From contig NZ_CP109592.1 in NCBI RefSeq assembly GCF_036250675.1, positions 4,526,001-4,590,000 of the forward strand: 64,000 nucleotides of DNA, read 5' to 3'. Below the pieces are notes generated by a model. It was not told where the DNA came from, did no database searches, and saw nothing but the letters and a program-made list of their open reading frames with translations. Made by a program: the position numbers and the translations under genes. Within the stretch, counting starts at the first letter, position 1; every line of letters starts with the position of its first letter. The stretch is from Streptomyces sp. NBC_01689 (lineage in GTDB: Bacteria; Actinomycetota; Actinomycetes; Streptomycetales; Streptomycetaceae). Positions 36,325-45,325 of this stretch are shown here, in pieces.

Positions 36325-38277
36325 ATGGCCAGCACCGAGCACACCGCCCCGAGCCGGCTGCGGGCGTGGATGCTGGAGGGCCTGTCCGACATGGGCAAGG
36401 GCCACCGGGTGCCGGGGCCCGCCGAGCCCGAGCCCGCGCACCGGGGGCAGCGGTGGTGGCGCGTCATGTGCCTGACCGGCGTCGACTACTTCTCCACCCT
36501 CGGCTACCAGCCCGGCATCGCGGCCCTGGCCGCCGGGCTGCTGTCCCCGGTGGCGACCGTCGTGCTCGTCGTCGTCACCCTCGCGGGCGCGCTGCCCGTC
36601 TACCGGCGGGTGGCCGAGGAGAGCCCCCGGGGCGAGGGGTCGATCGCGATGCTGGAGCGGCTGCTGTCCTTCTGGAAGGGCAAGCTCTTCGTCCTGACCC
36701 TGCTGGGCTTCGCCGCCACGGACTTCCTGATCACCATCACCCTGTCGGCCGCGGACGCCTCCACCCACCTCGTCGAGAACCCGCATCTCACCGATGCCCT
36801 GCGGGGCCGGCAGATGCTGATCACCCTCTTCCTGGTCGCCCTGCTCGGCGCCGTCTTCCTCAAGGGCTTCCTGGAGGCGATCGGTGTCGCGGTCGTCCTC
36901 GTGGGGATCTATCTGGGGCTCAACGTGGTGGTCGCGGTGACCGGCCTGTGGCACGTGCTGGCCGAGGAGCACGTGATCACCGACTGGGGCCGGGCCCTGA
37001 CCGCGGAGCACGGCAACGCCCTCGCGATGATCGGGGTGGCCCTGCTCGTCTTCCCGAAGCTCGCGCTCGGCCTGTCCGGCTTCGAGACCGGCGTCGCGGT
37101 CATGCCGCATGTCGAGGGCGACCCCGGCGACACCGACGCGAAGCCCGCCGGCCGGATCCGCGGTACCAAGAAGCTGCTGACCACCGCCGCCGTGATCATG
37201 AGCGTGTTCCTGATCGTGACCAGCTTCATCACGACCGTGCTCATCCCGGAGAAGGAGTTCGAGTCGGGCGGCCGGGCCAACGGCCGCGCGCTCGCCTACC
37301 TGGCGCACCGGTACCTCGGCGGTGTCTTCGGCACGGTGTACGACGTGTCGACGATCGCCATCCTGTGGTTCGCCGGCGCCTCCGCCATGGCCGGGCTGCT
37401 CAATCTGATGCCGCGCTATCTGCCCCGCTACGGCATGGCTCCGCACTGGGCGCGTGCCGTCCGCCCGATGGTGATCGTCTTCACCCTGGTCGCCTTCCTC
37501 GTCACCTGGATCTTCGACGCCGACGTCGACGCCCAGGGCGGTGCGTACGCCACCGGTGTCCTCGTGCTGATCAGCTCCGCCGCCATCGCGGTGACCATCG
37601 CCGCCCGCAAGGCGGGCCAGCGTCACTGGACCGTCGCCTTCGGCGTCATCTCCGTGGTCTTCCTGTACACGACCGTCGTCAACGTCATCGAACGTCCCGA
37701 CGGTGTCAAGATCGGCGCCTGCTTCATCGCCGGCATCATCCTCGTCTCGCTCCTCTCGCGGCTCGCCCGCGCCTTCGAGCTGCGCGTCACCGGCGTGACC
37801 CTCGACGCCATGGCCGAGCGGTTCGTCCGGGACATCGCGAGCCGCCGGATCCGTTTCGTCGCCAACGAACCGGACAGCCGGGACGTCGGTGAGTACCGGG
37901 AGAAGATCAAACAGATCCGCGCCGACAACGACGTCCCCGGCACCGAGGACTTCGTGTTCGTCGAGGTCACCGTGGTCGACGCGTCCGAGTTCGAGTCGGG
38001 GCTCACGGTCCGGGGGGAGGTGCTGCACGGGCGGTACCGGGTGCTGACGCTGGAGTCGGCGTCCGTACCGAACGCGCTCGCGGCGCTGCTCCTGCACGTC
38101 CGGGACAGCACCCGGTGCACCCCGCACATCTACTTCGAGTGGACCGAGGGGAACCCGTTCACGAACTTCCTCCGGTTCTTCCTCTTCGGTCAGGGCGAGG
38201 TCGCTCCCGTCACCCGCGAGGTGCTCCGCGAGGCCGAGCCGGACCCCGCACGCCGACCACGCGTCCATGTCGGCTGA
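36325..38277 (+). CDS. APC-superfamily amino acid/K+ permease
   Basis: 650 residues with about 12 hydrophobic helices and a cytosolic C-terminal domain (about 490-640, [20 protein letters not shown] onward). The N-terminus differs from the two KimA-like permeases here ([20 protein letters not shown]), so it is a separate branch; the sequence [14 protein letters not shown] replaces the Gly-rich loop. Substrate unknown. It is divergent from kdpD, which again ties it to the potassium island. Start ATG 36325; the ribosome binding site is AGGAGAG. Confidence 0.82.
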   Translation: MASTEHTAPSRLRAWMLEGLSDMGKGHRVPGPAEPEPAHRGQRWWRVMCLTGVDYFSTLGYQPGIAALAAGLLSPVATVVLVVVTLAGALPVYRRVAEESPRGEGSIAMLERLLSFWKGKLFVLTLLGFAATDFLITITLSAADASTHLVENPHLTDALRGRQMLITLFLVALLGAVFLKGFLEAIGVAVVLVGIYLGLNVVVAVTGLWHVLAEEHVITDWGRALTAEHGNALAMIGVALLVFPKLALGLSGFETGVAVMPHVEGDPGDTDAKPAGRIRGTKKLLTTAAVIMSVFLIVTSFITTVLIPEKEFESGGRANGRALAYLAHRYLGGVFGTVYDVSTIAILWFAGASAMAGLLNLMPRYLPRYGMAPHWARAVRPMVIVFTLVAFLVTWIFDADVDAQGGAYATGVLVLISSAAIAVTIAARKAGQRHWTVAFGVISVVFLYTTVVNVIERPDGVKIGACFIAGIILVSLLSRLARAFELRVTGVTLDAMAERFVRDIASRRIRFVANEPDSRDVGEYREKIKQIRADNDVPGTEDFVFVEVTVVDASEFESGLTVRGEVLHGRYRVLTLESASVPNALAALLLHVRDSTRCTPHIYFEWTEGNPFTNFLRFFLFGQGEVAPVTREVLREAEPDPARRPRVHVG

Positions 38278-38313
38278 ACCCGGCCGACGGCCTTCGAACC
38301 CGGGCCCGCATCC

Positions 38314-38455
38314 CCAGCCCGTCCGCGACCTGTGAGCGCGGGCGCGCACCATCAGCCCGTCCGGCGTTTGAGGACGAGCCCTTCGGGCGAGGGCGGGGGT
38401 CCAGAGGGCGCAGCGCCCCTGGCGGGGTCCGGGGCAGAGCCCCGGTGGGACGGGG
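38314..38455. repeat. Streptomyces intergenic repeat, copy B
   Basis: One full unit (from 38353) preceded by a degraded partial unit. It lies between the 3' ends of convergent genes. The element includes the hairpins GGGGCGCAGCGCCCC-like and CCGGGGC-AGA-GCCCCGG. It is nearly identical to the third unit of copy C (59864-59966). Confidence 0.85.
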
Positions 38456-38466
38456 CAGCGAGGGCC

Positions 38467-40002
38467 TCACCCCTCGGACAAGGCACGGTCACCCGTCCCG
38501 CTCACCGTGAAACCGAAAACCGCCCCGCCCCCCTCCCGCCGATAGGCGAACGCCGCCCCGCCGTGCGCCGTCGCAACCTCCCGCACGATGGACAGCCCCA
38601 GCCCGGACCCGGGCAGACTGCGCGCGTCGGCCGCACGGTAGAAGCGGTCGAAGACCCGTACGAGATCCCCCTCGGCGATCCCGGGCCCCCGGTCGAGCAC
38701 CTCGATACGGACATTGCCCGGACGCCCCCCACCGGCCGCGACGCCGGCACCGGCGCCCCCACCGGCACCGCCCCCACCACCGGCCCCGATCCCCCGGTCG
38801 CCCCCGCCCCGCACCGTCCCCGCCACCACGATCTCGACCGGTGTGTCCCCGCCCCGGTCGAACTTCACCGCGTTCTCCACCAGATTCGACACCGCCCGCT
38901 GCAACGCCGTCGGACGCCCGTCCACCGTCGTGTCCCCGCTCACCCGGAGGATGACGTCCCGCCCGCTGCGCCGCCGCGCGACGATCACGACGTCCTCGGC
39001 GAGATCGGCGAGATCGACCCGCCGCACGGGCTCGGTGTCCGACTGCCCGGCCGCGAGCGCCACCAGTTCGTTGACGAGGTCCGTCAGCTCACGGGACTCC
39101 TGGGCGAGGTCGGCGACCAGTTCCTCGCGGGCCCCGGGCGGCAGTTCGTCGATGCGCCGGAGCATCGAGATGTTGGTACGCAGCGAGGTCAGCGGCGTAC
39201 GCAGTTCGTGCCCCGCGTCCTGGACCAGTCGCCGCTGGTCCTCCTCGGAGCGGGCGAGCCGTCCGAGCATCCGGTCGAAGGAGCGCCCGAGCCGCGCCAC
39301 CTCGTCGTATCCGGCGACCGGCACCTGGATGCCGAGCCGCCCGGTGCGCGCCACGTCCTCGGCGGCCCCCGCCAGCCGTACCAGCCGCCGGGTGATCCGC
39401 CGCGCGAGCCACCACCCGAACAGCCCCGACGCGATCACCACGGCCGCGACCATCAGCACGGTCCGCTGCTGGAGCTCCCGCAGCAGGTCCTCCGTGTCAC
39501 TGAACTGCTGGGCGACCTGCACGGCACCGCGGCCGCCGCCGAGCGCCACCGTGGCCACCCGGTAGAGGTCCCCTCCGACGTCCACCTCCCGGTGCTCGGT
39601 CCAGGTGCCTGCGGCCGGGGCCGCGGTGATCCGCCGGTCACCGGCGACGACGGGCAGGACCGGCCGCCCGCGCTCGGCGACGGCCCCGCCGGGCCCGAGC
39701 ACCTGCACGTCCGTACGGCTGGGCCGGATGACGTCGTCGAGCGGACCGTCGTGGTCGGGGTCGGACGACGAGAAGTCACCCGGGTCGAGCGGTGTCTCCC
39801 GCACCTGGCCGCGCAGGTCCTGGACGACCTCGGAGAAGACGGTCTGCTGGTCCACCCGCACCAGCCGGGCCGCGGCGTCGTAGCTGAGGAACCCGACGAG
39901 GACCGTGACCGCGGCGGCGACGGCCGCGAACGACAGGGTGAAGGTCGCCCTCAGGGAGGACAGCCGCCGGGGACGCAGCCAGGTGAGCCGGCCCGGGGGC
40001 AC
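38467..40002 (-). CDS. Sensor histidine kinase, MprB-like (HAMP, HisKA, HATPase)
   Basis: 511 residues. Two transmembrane helices (about 22-42 and 182-200) bracket an extracytoplasmic sensor of about 140 residues, then HAMP, the H-box DAGHELRTPLTSLRTN with H265, and the ATPase domain (N-box SNLVENAVKF, G1 DRGPGI, G2 GSGLGLSIV). An unusual Gly/Ala insert (about 396-430) sits inside the ATPase domain. The GTG start directly abuts the stop of the response regulator. The stimulus is unknown; MprAB-like pairs respond to envelope stress in mycobacteria. Confidence 0.92.
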   Translation of the reverse strand: MPPGRLTWLRPRRLSSLRATFTLSFAAVAAAVTVLVGFLSYDAAARLVRVDQQTVFSEVVQDLRGQVRETPLDPGDFSSSDPDHDGPLDDVIRPSRTDVQVLGPGGAVAERGRPVLPVVAGDRRITAAPAAGTWTEHREVDVGGDLYRVATVALGGGRGAVQVAQQFSDTEDLLRELQQRTVLMVAAVVIASGLFGWWLARRITRRLVRLAGAAEDVARTGRLGIQVPVAGYDEVARLGRSFDRMLGRLARSEEDQRRLVQDAGHELRTPLTSLRTNISMLRRIDELPPGAREELVADLAQESRELTDLVNELVALAAGQSDTEPVRRVDLADLAEDVVIVARRRSGRDVILRVSGDTTVDGRPTALQRAVSNLVENAVKFDRGGDTPVEIVVAGTVRGGGDRGIGAGGGGGAGGGAGAGVAAGGGRPGNVRIEVLDRGPGIAEGDLVRVFDRFYRAADARSLPGSGLGLSIVREVATAHGGAAFAYRREGGGAVFGFTVSGTGDRALSEG

Positions 40003-40746
40003 TCAGTCCTCCCGCAGGACGTACCCCACGCCCCGCACGGTGTGGATCAGCGCCGGAGCGCCCGGTCCGTCGAGTTTGCGCCGCAGGTATCCCACGTAGA
40101 CGGCGAGGTTCTTGGAGCCGGGCCCGAAGTCGTAGCCCCAGATGCGGTCGTAGATCGTGGCGTGGTCGAGGACGATGCCCGCGTTGCGGACGAGGAGTTC
40201 GAGGAGTTCGAACTCGGTGCGGGTGAGTTCCAGCTCGCGCTGTCCGCGCCAGGCGCGACGGGCCTGGACGTCCATGTGCAGGCCGGCCGCGGCGATCTGG
40301 CCCGGGACCTCGCGGGACGCCGGCGCCGGTGCCGGGGCGGACGCGGTCTCCGCTCCGGCGGCGGGAACCGCGGGGACCGGGCTGGTGCGGCGCAGCAGTG
40401 CCCGCAGCCGGGCGAACACCTCCTCCACGTCGAAGGGCTTGACCACGTAGTCGTCGGCCCCGGCGTCCAGGCCCGCGATGCGGTCGGCCGTCTCGACCAG
40501 GGCGGTGAGCATCAGGATCGGTGTGCGGTCGCCCTCGGCGCGCAGGACGCGGCAGACCTGGAGTCCGTCGATGCCGGGCATCATGACGTCCAGGACCAGG
40601 ATGTCCGGCGGGGTGCGGTGGGCCTGTGCCAGCGCCTCGACGCCGTCGGCGACGGCCGTCACCGCGTAGCCCTCCAGTGTCAGCGCCCTTTCCAGGGCAT
40701 GGCGGATGGCACGGTCGTCCTCGGCGAGCAGCACAGTCTGGGGCAC
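40003..40746 (-). CDS. OmpR-family response regulator, MprA-like
   Basis: 247 residues. Receiver domain with phospho-acceptor D53 (ILVLDVMMPGIDG) and KPFDVEE, an Ala/Pro/Ser linker (about 120-150), then a winged helix ending HTVRGVGYVLRED. It is co-transcribed with the kinase gene (0 bp gap). Start ATG 40746. Confidence 0.92.
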   Translation of the reverse strand: MPQTVLLAEDDRAIRHALERALTLEGYAVTAVADGVEALAQAHRTPPDILVLDVMMPGIDGLQVCRVLRAEGDRTPILMLTALVETADRIAGLDAGADDYVVKPFDVEEVFARLRALLRRTSPVPAVPAAGAETASAPAPAPASREVPGQIAAAGLHMDVQARRAWRGQRELELTRTEFELLELLVRNAGIVLDHATIYDRIWGYDFGPGSKNLAVYVGYLRRKLDGPGAPALIHTVRGVGYVLRED

Positions 40747-41051
40747 CTGACCAGTCTGCCAAGCCCTCGGCCGCCCACCACCGGAAGAGGCGGGTGGGTG
40801 TGGGCTTCTTACCCGGCTCTCACCCCTCCCCGCGCGGGGCCCTTACCCGGCCGGGTCACTCTGTCGCGAATGCCGGGCGGACCGTCACGCTCGGGCCCTC
40901 GGCAGCTCCGGCCGGACGGACGTCGGGCCGGCGCGCGGGGGTGGGCCGGAAGCGCACGACGGTGGCGGCCCACCCCTGTCCGCGCCGCGGGCCGCACACC
41001 GTCCGGCCTTCCGGCCCGCTCACCGTCCGTCCGGCCTTCCGGCCCGCTCAC
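40747..41051. other. 305-bp intergenic region with repeats upstream of the two-component operon
   Basis: No ORF is supported here. It contains two direct repeats CTTACCCGGC (40808-40817 and 40842-40851), the palindromes CCCCGCGCGGGG (40828-40839) and ACCCGGCCGGGT (40845-40856), and a duplicated 24-bp block (41001-41024 and 41029-41052) whose last base is the final stop-codon base of the FMN reductase gene. The first group is 60-110 bp before the response regulator start and may be its own binding site. Confidence 0.5.
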
Positions 41052-41801
41052 CTACGGCCGCAGGGCCGCGAGCTGCTGTTCGAAGGGGACGACCTCGAAG
41101 CCGCCCCCGGACACGGTCCGGACGGGCGCCGCCGGAGCGGTTCCCCGCGGGACGGGCGGCTTCGCGGCGGGCGCCGAACCGGCCGGCCCCGGGTCCCCGG
41201 AACCGTCGGTCGCGTCCGCGCCGCCGGCTGCGCCGACACCCTCGCTACCGGCCGTGCCGGCCGCCTCCGGCGCCGTACCGGCGGCTGCCGTGAGCGCCGT
41301 CATCAGCGACCGCAGCTCCGCCGCCGCCCGGTCGATCCGGTCCGCCAGTCCCTCCGCGCCCCAGTCCTCGGAGGCCGCGTACACCCCGGTCGGTACGACG
41401 ACGGCGCGCAGATGGGCGAAGAGCGGGCGCAGGGCGTGTTCGAGCACCAGGGAGTGCCGGGCCGAGCCGCCGGTCGCGGCGATCAGGACCGGCTTCCCGG
41501 CGAGCGCGTCCATGTCCAGTACGTCGAAGAAGGACTTGAACAGTCCGCTGTACGACGCCGAGAACACCGGTGTGACGACGATCAGTCCGTCCGCCGTCGT
41601 CACGGCGTCGAGTGCGGAGCCCAGTGCCCGCCCGGGGAACCCGTTGGTGAAGTGGTGCGCGATCTCGACGGCGAGGTCGCGCAGTTCGACGACCTCCACC
41701 CGCGCGGCGGTCCCGTCGACGGCCGCGGCGGCCAGCCGGTCGGCGAGCAGCCGGGTGGACGACGGGACGCTCAGCCCCGCCGAGACGACGACGAGCCTCA
41801 T
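41052..41801 (-). CDS. NAD(P)H-dependent FMN reductase (CE1759 family)
   Basis: 249 residues. A flavodoxin-like fold: VVVSAGLSVPSSTRLLADRL at the start and ADGLIVVTPVFSASYSGLFKSFFDVLD, the flavin-binding region. It supplies reduced FMN. The coupled upstream gene is a luciferase-like monooxygenase, the expected partner. About 60 residues (about 175-230) are Ala/Gly/Pro-rich, separating the fold from a short terminal VVPFEQQLAALRP. The ATG overlaps the stop of the monooxygenase by 4 bp. Confidence 0.9.
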   Translation of the reverse strand: MRLVVVSAGLSVPSSTRLLADRLAAAAVDGTAARVEVVELRDLAVEIAHHFTNGFPGRALGSALDAVTTADGLIVVTPVFSASYSGLFKSFFDVLDMDALAGKPVLIAATGGSARHSLVLEHALRPLFAHLRAVVVPTGVYAASEDWGAEGLADRIDRAAAELRSLMTALTAAAGTAPEAAGTAGSEGVGAAGGADATDGSGDPGPAGSAPAAKPPVPRGTAPAAPVRTVSGGGFEVVPFEQQLAALRP

Positions 41802-42886
41802 GCGACGGTCACCTCCCGGGCGGCGGCCACGCGGGCCCGGTGGGTCGGGGCCTCCGGCACCGAGGCCGGACGGTTCTTGGCGAACTCCTCGCGCAGGACG
41901 GGGACGACCTCCTCGCCCAGCAGGTCGAGCTGCTCCAGGACGGTCTTCAGCGGCAGGCCGGCGTGGTCCATCAGGAACAGCTGGCGCTGGTAGTCACCGG
42001 CGTACTCCCGGAAGGTCAGCGTCTTCTCGATGACCTGCTGGGGCGAGCCGACGGTCAGCGGGGTCTGGTCGGTGAACTCCTCCAGGGACGGCCCGTGTCC
42101 GTACACCGGGGCGTTGTCGAAGTACGGCCGGAACTCCCGTACGGCGTCCTGCGAGTTGTGCCGCATGAAGACCTGGCCGCCCAGGCCCACGACGGCCTGC
42201 TCCGGGGTGCCGTGCCCGTAGTGCGCGTACCGCTCGCGGTAGAGCTCGACCATCCGCTTGGTGTGGTCGGCGGGCCAGAAGATGTTGTTGTGGAAGAAGC
42301 CGTCGCCGTAGTACGCGGCCTGCTCGGCGATCTCGGGGGAGCGGATCGAGCCGTGCCAGACGAACGGCGGCACCCCGTCCAAGGGCCGGGGGGTGGACGT
42401 GAACGACTGCAGCGGTGTGCGGAACTTGCCCTCCCACGTCACCACGTCCTCGCGCCACAGGCGGTGGAGCAGCGCGTAGTTCTCGACGGCGAGGTTGATG
42501 CCCTGGCGGATGTCCTGTCCGAACCACGGATAGACCGGGCCGGTGTTGCCGCGGCCCATCATGACGTCGACCCTGCCCTCCGCCAGATGCTGGAGCATCG
42601 CGAAGTCCTCAGCGATCTTCACCGGGTCGTTGGTGGTGATCAGGGTGGTGGAGGTGGAGAGGATCAGGTTCTCGGTGCGGGCGGCGATGTAGCCGAGCAT
42701 CGTGGTCGGTGAGGAGGGCACGAACGGCGGGTTGTGGTGCTCACCGGTCGCGAAGACGTCAAGGCCCACCTCCTCGGCCTTCTGCGCGATGGCGACCATG
42801 GCCTTGATGCGCTCGTGCTCGCTCGGTGACCGGCCGGTGGTCGGATCCGGTGTCACGTCGCCGACGGTGAATATCCCGAACTGCAT
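41798..42886 (-). CDS. LLM-class flavin-dependent monooxygenase
   Basis: 362 residues, bacterial luciferase-like TIM barrel: MQFGIFTVGDV, AEEVGLDVFATGEHHNPPFV, SSPTTMLGYIAARTENLILSTS, and GRVDVMMGRGNTGP. It uses FMNH2 from the coupled reductase to oxygenate an unknown substrate. Start ATG 42886 with GGAGGG; the 11-codon longer reading is not supported. Confidence 0.92.
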   Translation of the reverse strand: MQFGIFTVGDVTPDPTTGRSPSEHERIKAMVAIAQKAEEVGLDVFATGEHHNPPFVPSSPTTMLGYIAARTENLILSTSTTLITTNDPVKIAEDFAMLQHLAEGRVDVMMGRGNTGPVYPWFGQDIRQGINLAVENYALLHRLWREDVVTWEGKFRTPLQSFTSTPRPLDGVPPFVWHGSIRSPEIAEQAAYYGDGFFHNNIFWPADHTKRMVELYRERYAHYGHGTPEQAVVGLGGQVFMRHNSQDAVREFRPYFDNAPVYGHGPSLEEFTDQTPLTVGSPQQVIEKTLTFREYAGDYQRQLFLMDHAGLPLKTVLEQLDLLGEEVVPVLREEFAKNRPASVPEAPTHRARVAAAREVTVA

Positions 42887-42903
42887 GCTCGCTCGCCCTC
42901 CAG

Positions 42904-42924
42904 GTTGTTTACGATTCAACTATA
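42904..42924 (-). promoter_or_regulatory. Promoter and overlapping inverted repeat of the LLM/FMN reductase operon
   Basis: On the minus strand the -10 box TATAGT (42919-42924) is followed by GTTG-n9-CAAC (42904-42920), which resembles half-sites bound by MarR-like repressors. The position over the start of transcription suggests repression. The ribosome binding site follows at about 42895-42900. Confidence 0.5.
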
Positions 42925-43112
42925 GCCGCAAACGGCGATCCCCGCCGACCTATTCCCGGGCACGCTCCCCCGCCCCCGCCCCCGGACCTCCACTTCACCG
43001 GCACCGCTCCCGCGCCCCGGGGGAGGAGGACCACCCGCCCGCACAGGCCTCCCCTCCGCCGGCCGGGCGTGGCGCCGCGGACGCCCGGTCCCAGCCCTGA
43101 CGTCCCGGCATC

Positions 43113-43160
43113 CCGGCGACCCGGCGACCCGGCGACCCGGCGACCCGGCGACCCGGCGAC
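43113..43160. repeat. 8-bp simple sequence repeat, six perfect copies
   Basis: CCGGCGAC repeated six times (43113-43160), preceded by a degenerate copy (43105-43112). It lies within the 452-bp gap 42887-43338, in which I see no gene. The tract is between the 5' end of the LLM gene and the 3' end of the secreted protein gene. Confidence 0.9.
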
Positions 43161-43338
43161 CCGGAGCGTGAGCACGCCCGCGTCCGCCGGCGCCCCCGGC
43201 TCCGCCAGGCACGCCCCGTCCGCCGCACCCTCCACCGAGACGGCCCGCCCCCCAGCGACCGCACGAGCCCCGCGTCACCGCGACGAACCACCGCCGTCAC
43301 GCGCGGGCACGCATGCCGCCGTTCCCTGCCCCCCAGGG

Positions 43339-43806
43339 CTAGAAGGCGTACGAGTCGCCCGTGTCCAGGGCCAGCACCCGCTGCCGGTCGTTGGCGTGGT
43401 TCCGGTCCACCGCGCCGCCGCCCCAGACCGTGTCGATCGTCAGCGCCGCCTCGGTCGGCACACCCCGCAGCCGGACCGTCAGCGCGATCGGGTCCCCCAG
43501 CCCGTCCGCGGGCAGCTCCCCCGTCCGGCACACCACGGTGCGCACGTCCGAGCGCACACAGCCGCCGGGCAGCCGCTGCCGGTCCGCGAGCGGTGCCGAC
43601 CAGCGCAGCCGGACCGTCGCCCCGGAGACCTCGTTCGGGCCGTGGTTCTGCGGGACGAGCCGCAGGTCGAAGCGTCCGGCCGCCATGGCCACGGAGCCGT
43701 GGTAGGCGAGGTCGGCCTCCGGGGCGAGGGCCCGGACCGGGCAGGCCCCGGCCATCACCACGACCGCCCCCGCCCCCATCGCACCCACCGCGGGGAGAAT
43801 CCGCAT
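43339..43806 (-). CDS. Small secreted protein with a DUF11/CARDB-like domain
   Basis: 155 residues. A signal peptide (about residues 1-26, ending ACPVRALA) and a beta-rich mature part: [24 protein letters not shown], two Cys in [19 protein letters not shown], and the late [15 protein letters not shown]. The pattern PNEVSGATV...DRNHAND resembles the repeat domains of DUF11/CARDB adhesion-type proteins. Function unknown. Confidence 0.7.
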   Translation of the reverse strand: MRILPAVGAMGAGAVVVMAGACPVRALAPEADLAYHGSVAMAAGRFDLRLVPQNHGPNEVSGATVRLRWSAPLADRQRLPGGCVRSDVRTVVCRTGELPADGLGDPIALTVRLRGVPTEAALTIDTVWGGGAVDRNHANDRQRVLALDTGDSYAF

Positions 43807-43937
43807 GCCGTCACTTCCTTCACTCGAACGCCCAGAACGCTCATCAGGTCACCCGATGTATGCCACCTCTGAGCGCCGACAGGCGCCCTCCAACAGGTGA
43901 CGGGGAGCGGGCGGAGCGCCCGTGCGAGAGTGACGGC

Positions 43938-44276
43938 ATGGTGATCGTCCGTTCCGTGGCCCTCTTCGTCGTCGCCGCGCTCTTCGAGATCGGCGGCGCC
44001 TGGCTGGTCTGGCAGGGCGTCCGCGAGCACCGCGGCTGGCTCTGGATCGGCGCGGGCGTCATGGCGCTGGGCGTCTACGGCTTCGTGGCCACGCTCCAGC
44101 CGGACGCCGAGTTCGGCCGGATCCTCGCCGCGTACGGCGGGGTCTTCGTGGCCGGCTCACTCGCGTGGGGCGTGGTCGCGGACGGCTACCGCCCCGACCG
44201 CTGGGACGTCACCGGCGCGCTGATCTGCCTCGCCGGGATGGCCGTGATCATGTACGCGCCGCGCGGCGGCGGCTGA
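43938..44276 (+). CDS. ynfA: YnfA-family (UPF0060) membrane protein
   Basis: 112 residues, four transmembrane helices. The family signature is clear: [47 protein letters not shown], and [18 protein letters not shown]. YnfA is related to small multidrug-resistance transporters. Start ATG 43938; GAGAGT is 6 nt upstream, a weak leaderless-type -10. Confidence 0.93.
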   Translation: MVIVRSVALFVVAALFEIGGAWLVWQGVREHRGWLWIGAGVMALGVYGFVATLQPDAEFGRILAAYGGVFVAGSLAWGVVADGYRPDRWDVTGALICLAGMAVIMYAPRGGG

Positions 44277-44328
44277 GACGGGCCGCCCGGGGAACGGACG
44301 GACTCGACGCGCGCGACGACCGCCTGCC

Positions 44329-44342
44329 TATCCTGGCCAGGA
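44329..44342 (+). promoter_or_regulatory. Candidate promoter with palindrome upstream of the SDR gene
   Basis: A -10-like TATCCT (44329-44334) overlaps the 12-bp palindrome TCCTGGCCAGGA (44331-44342). The SDR start is about 70 nt downstream. A regulator binding here would cover the transcription start. Confidence 0.35.
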
Positions 44343-44409
44343 CCGATCACCGCATGCCGTACGCCCCGACGTGACCGCGGCCGTACGCCGTACACCTCAG
44401 GAGCAGCCC

Positions 44410-45186
44410 ATGACGTCCGCCGCGCCCTCCGCGTCCTCCCGTATCGCCGTCGTCACCGGCGCGAGCAGCGGCATCGGCGCGGCGACGGCCCGGCAGCTCG
44501 CCGCGGCCGGCTACCGCGTCGTCCTGACCGCGCGCCGCAAGGACCGCATCGAGGCGCTGGCCGAGGAGATCAACGCGGCGGGGCACCAGGCCACCGCGTA
44601 CACCCTCGACGTCACGGACCGCGCGGCGGTCGACGAGTTCGCCACGGCCTTCCGGACCATCGGCGTCCTGGTCAACAACGCGGGCGGCGCGCTGGGCGCC
44701 GACCCGGTGGCCACCGGCGACCCGGCCGACTGGCGCCTGATGTACGAGACGAACGTCATCGGCACCCTGAACGTCACCCAGGCCCTGCTGCCCGCCCTCA
44801 CCTCCAGCGGCGACGGAACGGTGGTGGTCCTCTCCTCCACCGCCGGCCACGGCACCTACGAGGGCGGCGCGGGCTACGTCGCGGCCAAGCACGCCGAGCA
44901 CGTCCTCGCCGAGACGCTGCGGCTGGAGATCGTCGGCACCCCGGTCCGGGTCATCGAGGTCGCGCCCGGCATGGTCAAGACGGACGAGTTCGCGCTGACC
45001 CGCTTCGGCGGGGACACGGAGAAGGCCCAGAAGGTGTACGCGGGCGTGGCCGAGCCGCTCACCGCCGACGACGTGGCCGACACCATCACCTGGGCGGTCA
45101 CCCGCCCCAGCCACGTCAACATCGACCTCCTCGTGGTCCGCCCCCGCGCCCAGGCGTCCAACACGAAGGTCCACCGGGAGCTGTGA
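44410..45186 (+). CDS. Short-chain dehydrogenase/reductase
   Basis: 258 residues, classical SDR: cofactor motif VVTGASSGIGAATAR, the NNAG motif in VLVNNAGGALGAD, catalytic Ser in VVVLSSTAGHG and YVAAK (Tyr and Lys). NADP preference is suggested by the basic TARRKDR after the second strand. It is close to the YdfG-type oxidoreductases that act on 3-hydroxy acids; the substrate is uncertain. Start ATG 44410 with AGGAG. Confidence 0.93.
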   Translation: MTSAAPSASSRIAVVTGASSGIGAATARQLAAAGYRVVLTARRKDRIEALAEEINAAGHQATAYTLDVTDRAAVDEFATAFRTIGVLVNNAGGALGADPVATGDPADWRLMYETNVIGTLNVTQALLPALTSSGDGTVVVLSSTAGHGTYEGGAGYVAAKHAEHVLAETLRLEIVGTPVRVIEVAPGMVKTDEFALTRFGGDTEKAQKVYAGVAEPLTADDVADTITWAVTRPSHVNIDLLVVRPRAQASNTKVHREL

Positions 45187-45272
45187 CACCGGACGCGACG
45201 CGCCCGCGGACGGCGGTGAACGGGCGGATCCGCGCACGGCGGTGAGGCCCACGCGGCCACGGACGACCGTGT

Positions 45273-45320
45273 GGGCGGGGCGGGGCCCGGACCGTCGCCG
45301 GTCCGGGCCCCGCCCCGCCC
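45273..45320. terminator. Strong bidirectional terminator between the SDR gene and rtcB
   Basis: 21-bp perfect arms (45273-45293 and 45300-45320) with a 6-nt loop GTCGCC, located between the 3' ends of two convergent genes. Confidence 0.88.
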
Positions 45321-45325
45321 GCGGT

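Noticed and set aside
23014..38277. Genomic island or prophage carrying the kdp genes
   Set aside because: No integrase, tRNA target, flanking direct repeats or shift in base composition is visible; it looks like a normal chromosomal cluster.
43113..43160. CRISPR array
   Set aside because: Repeats are 8 bp with no spacers, and no cas genes are present.
42995..43531. Coding sequence across the 8-bp repeat tract
   Set aside because: Translations in every frame are low-complexity and overlap the secreted protein gene; no start signals.
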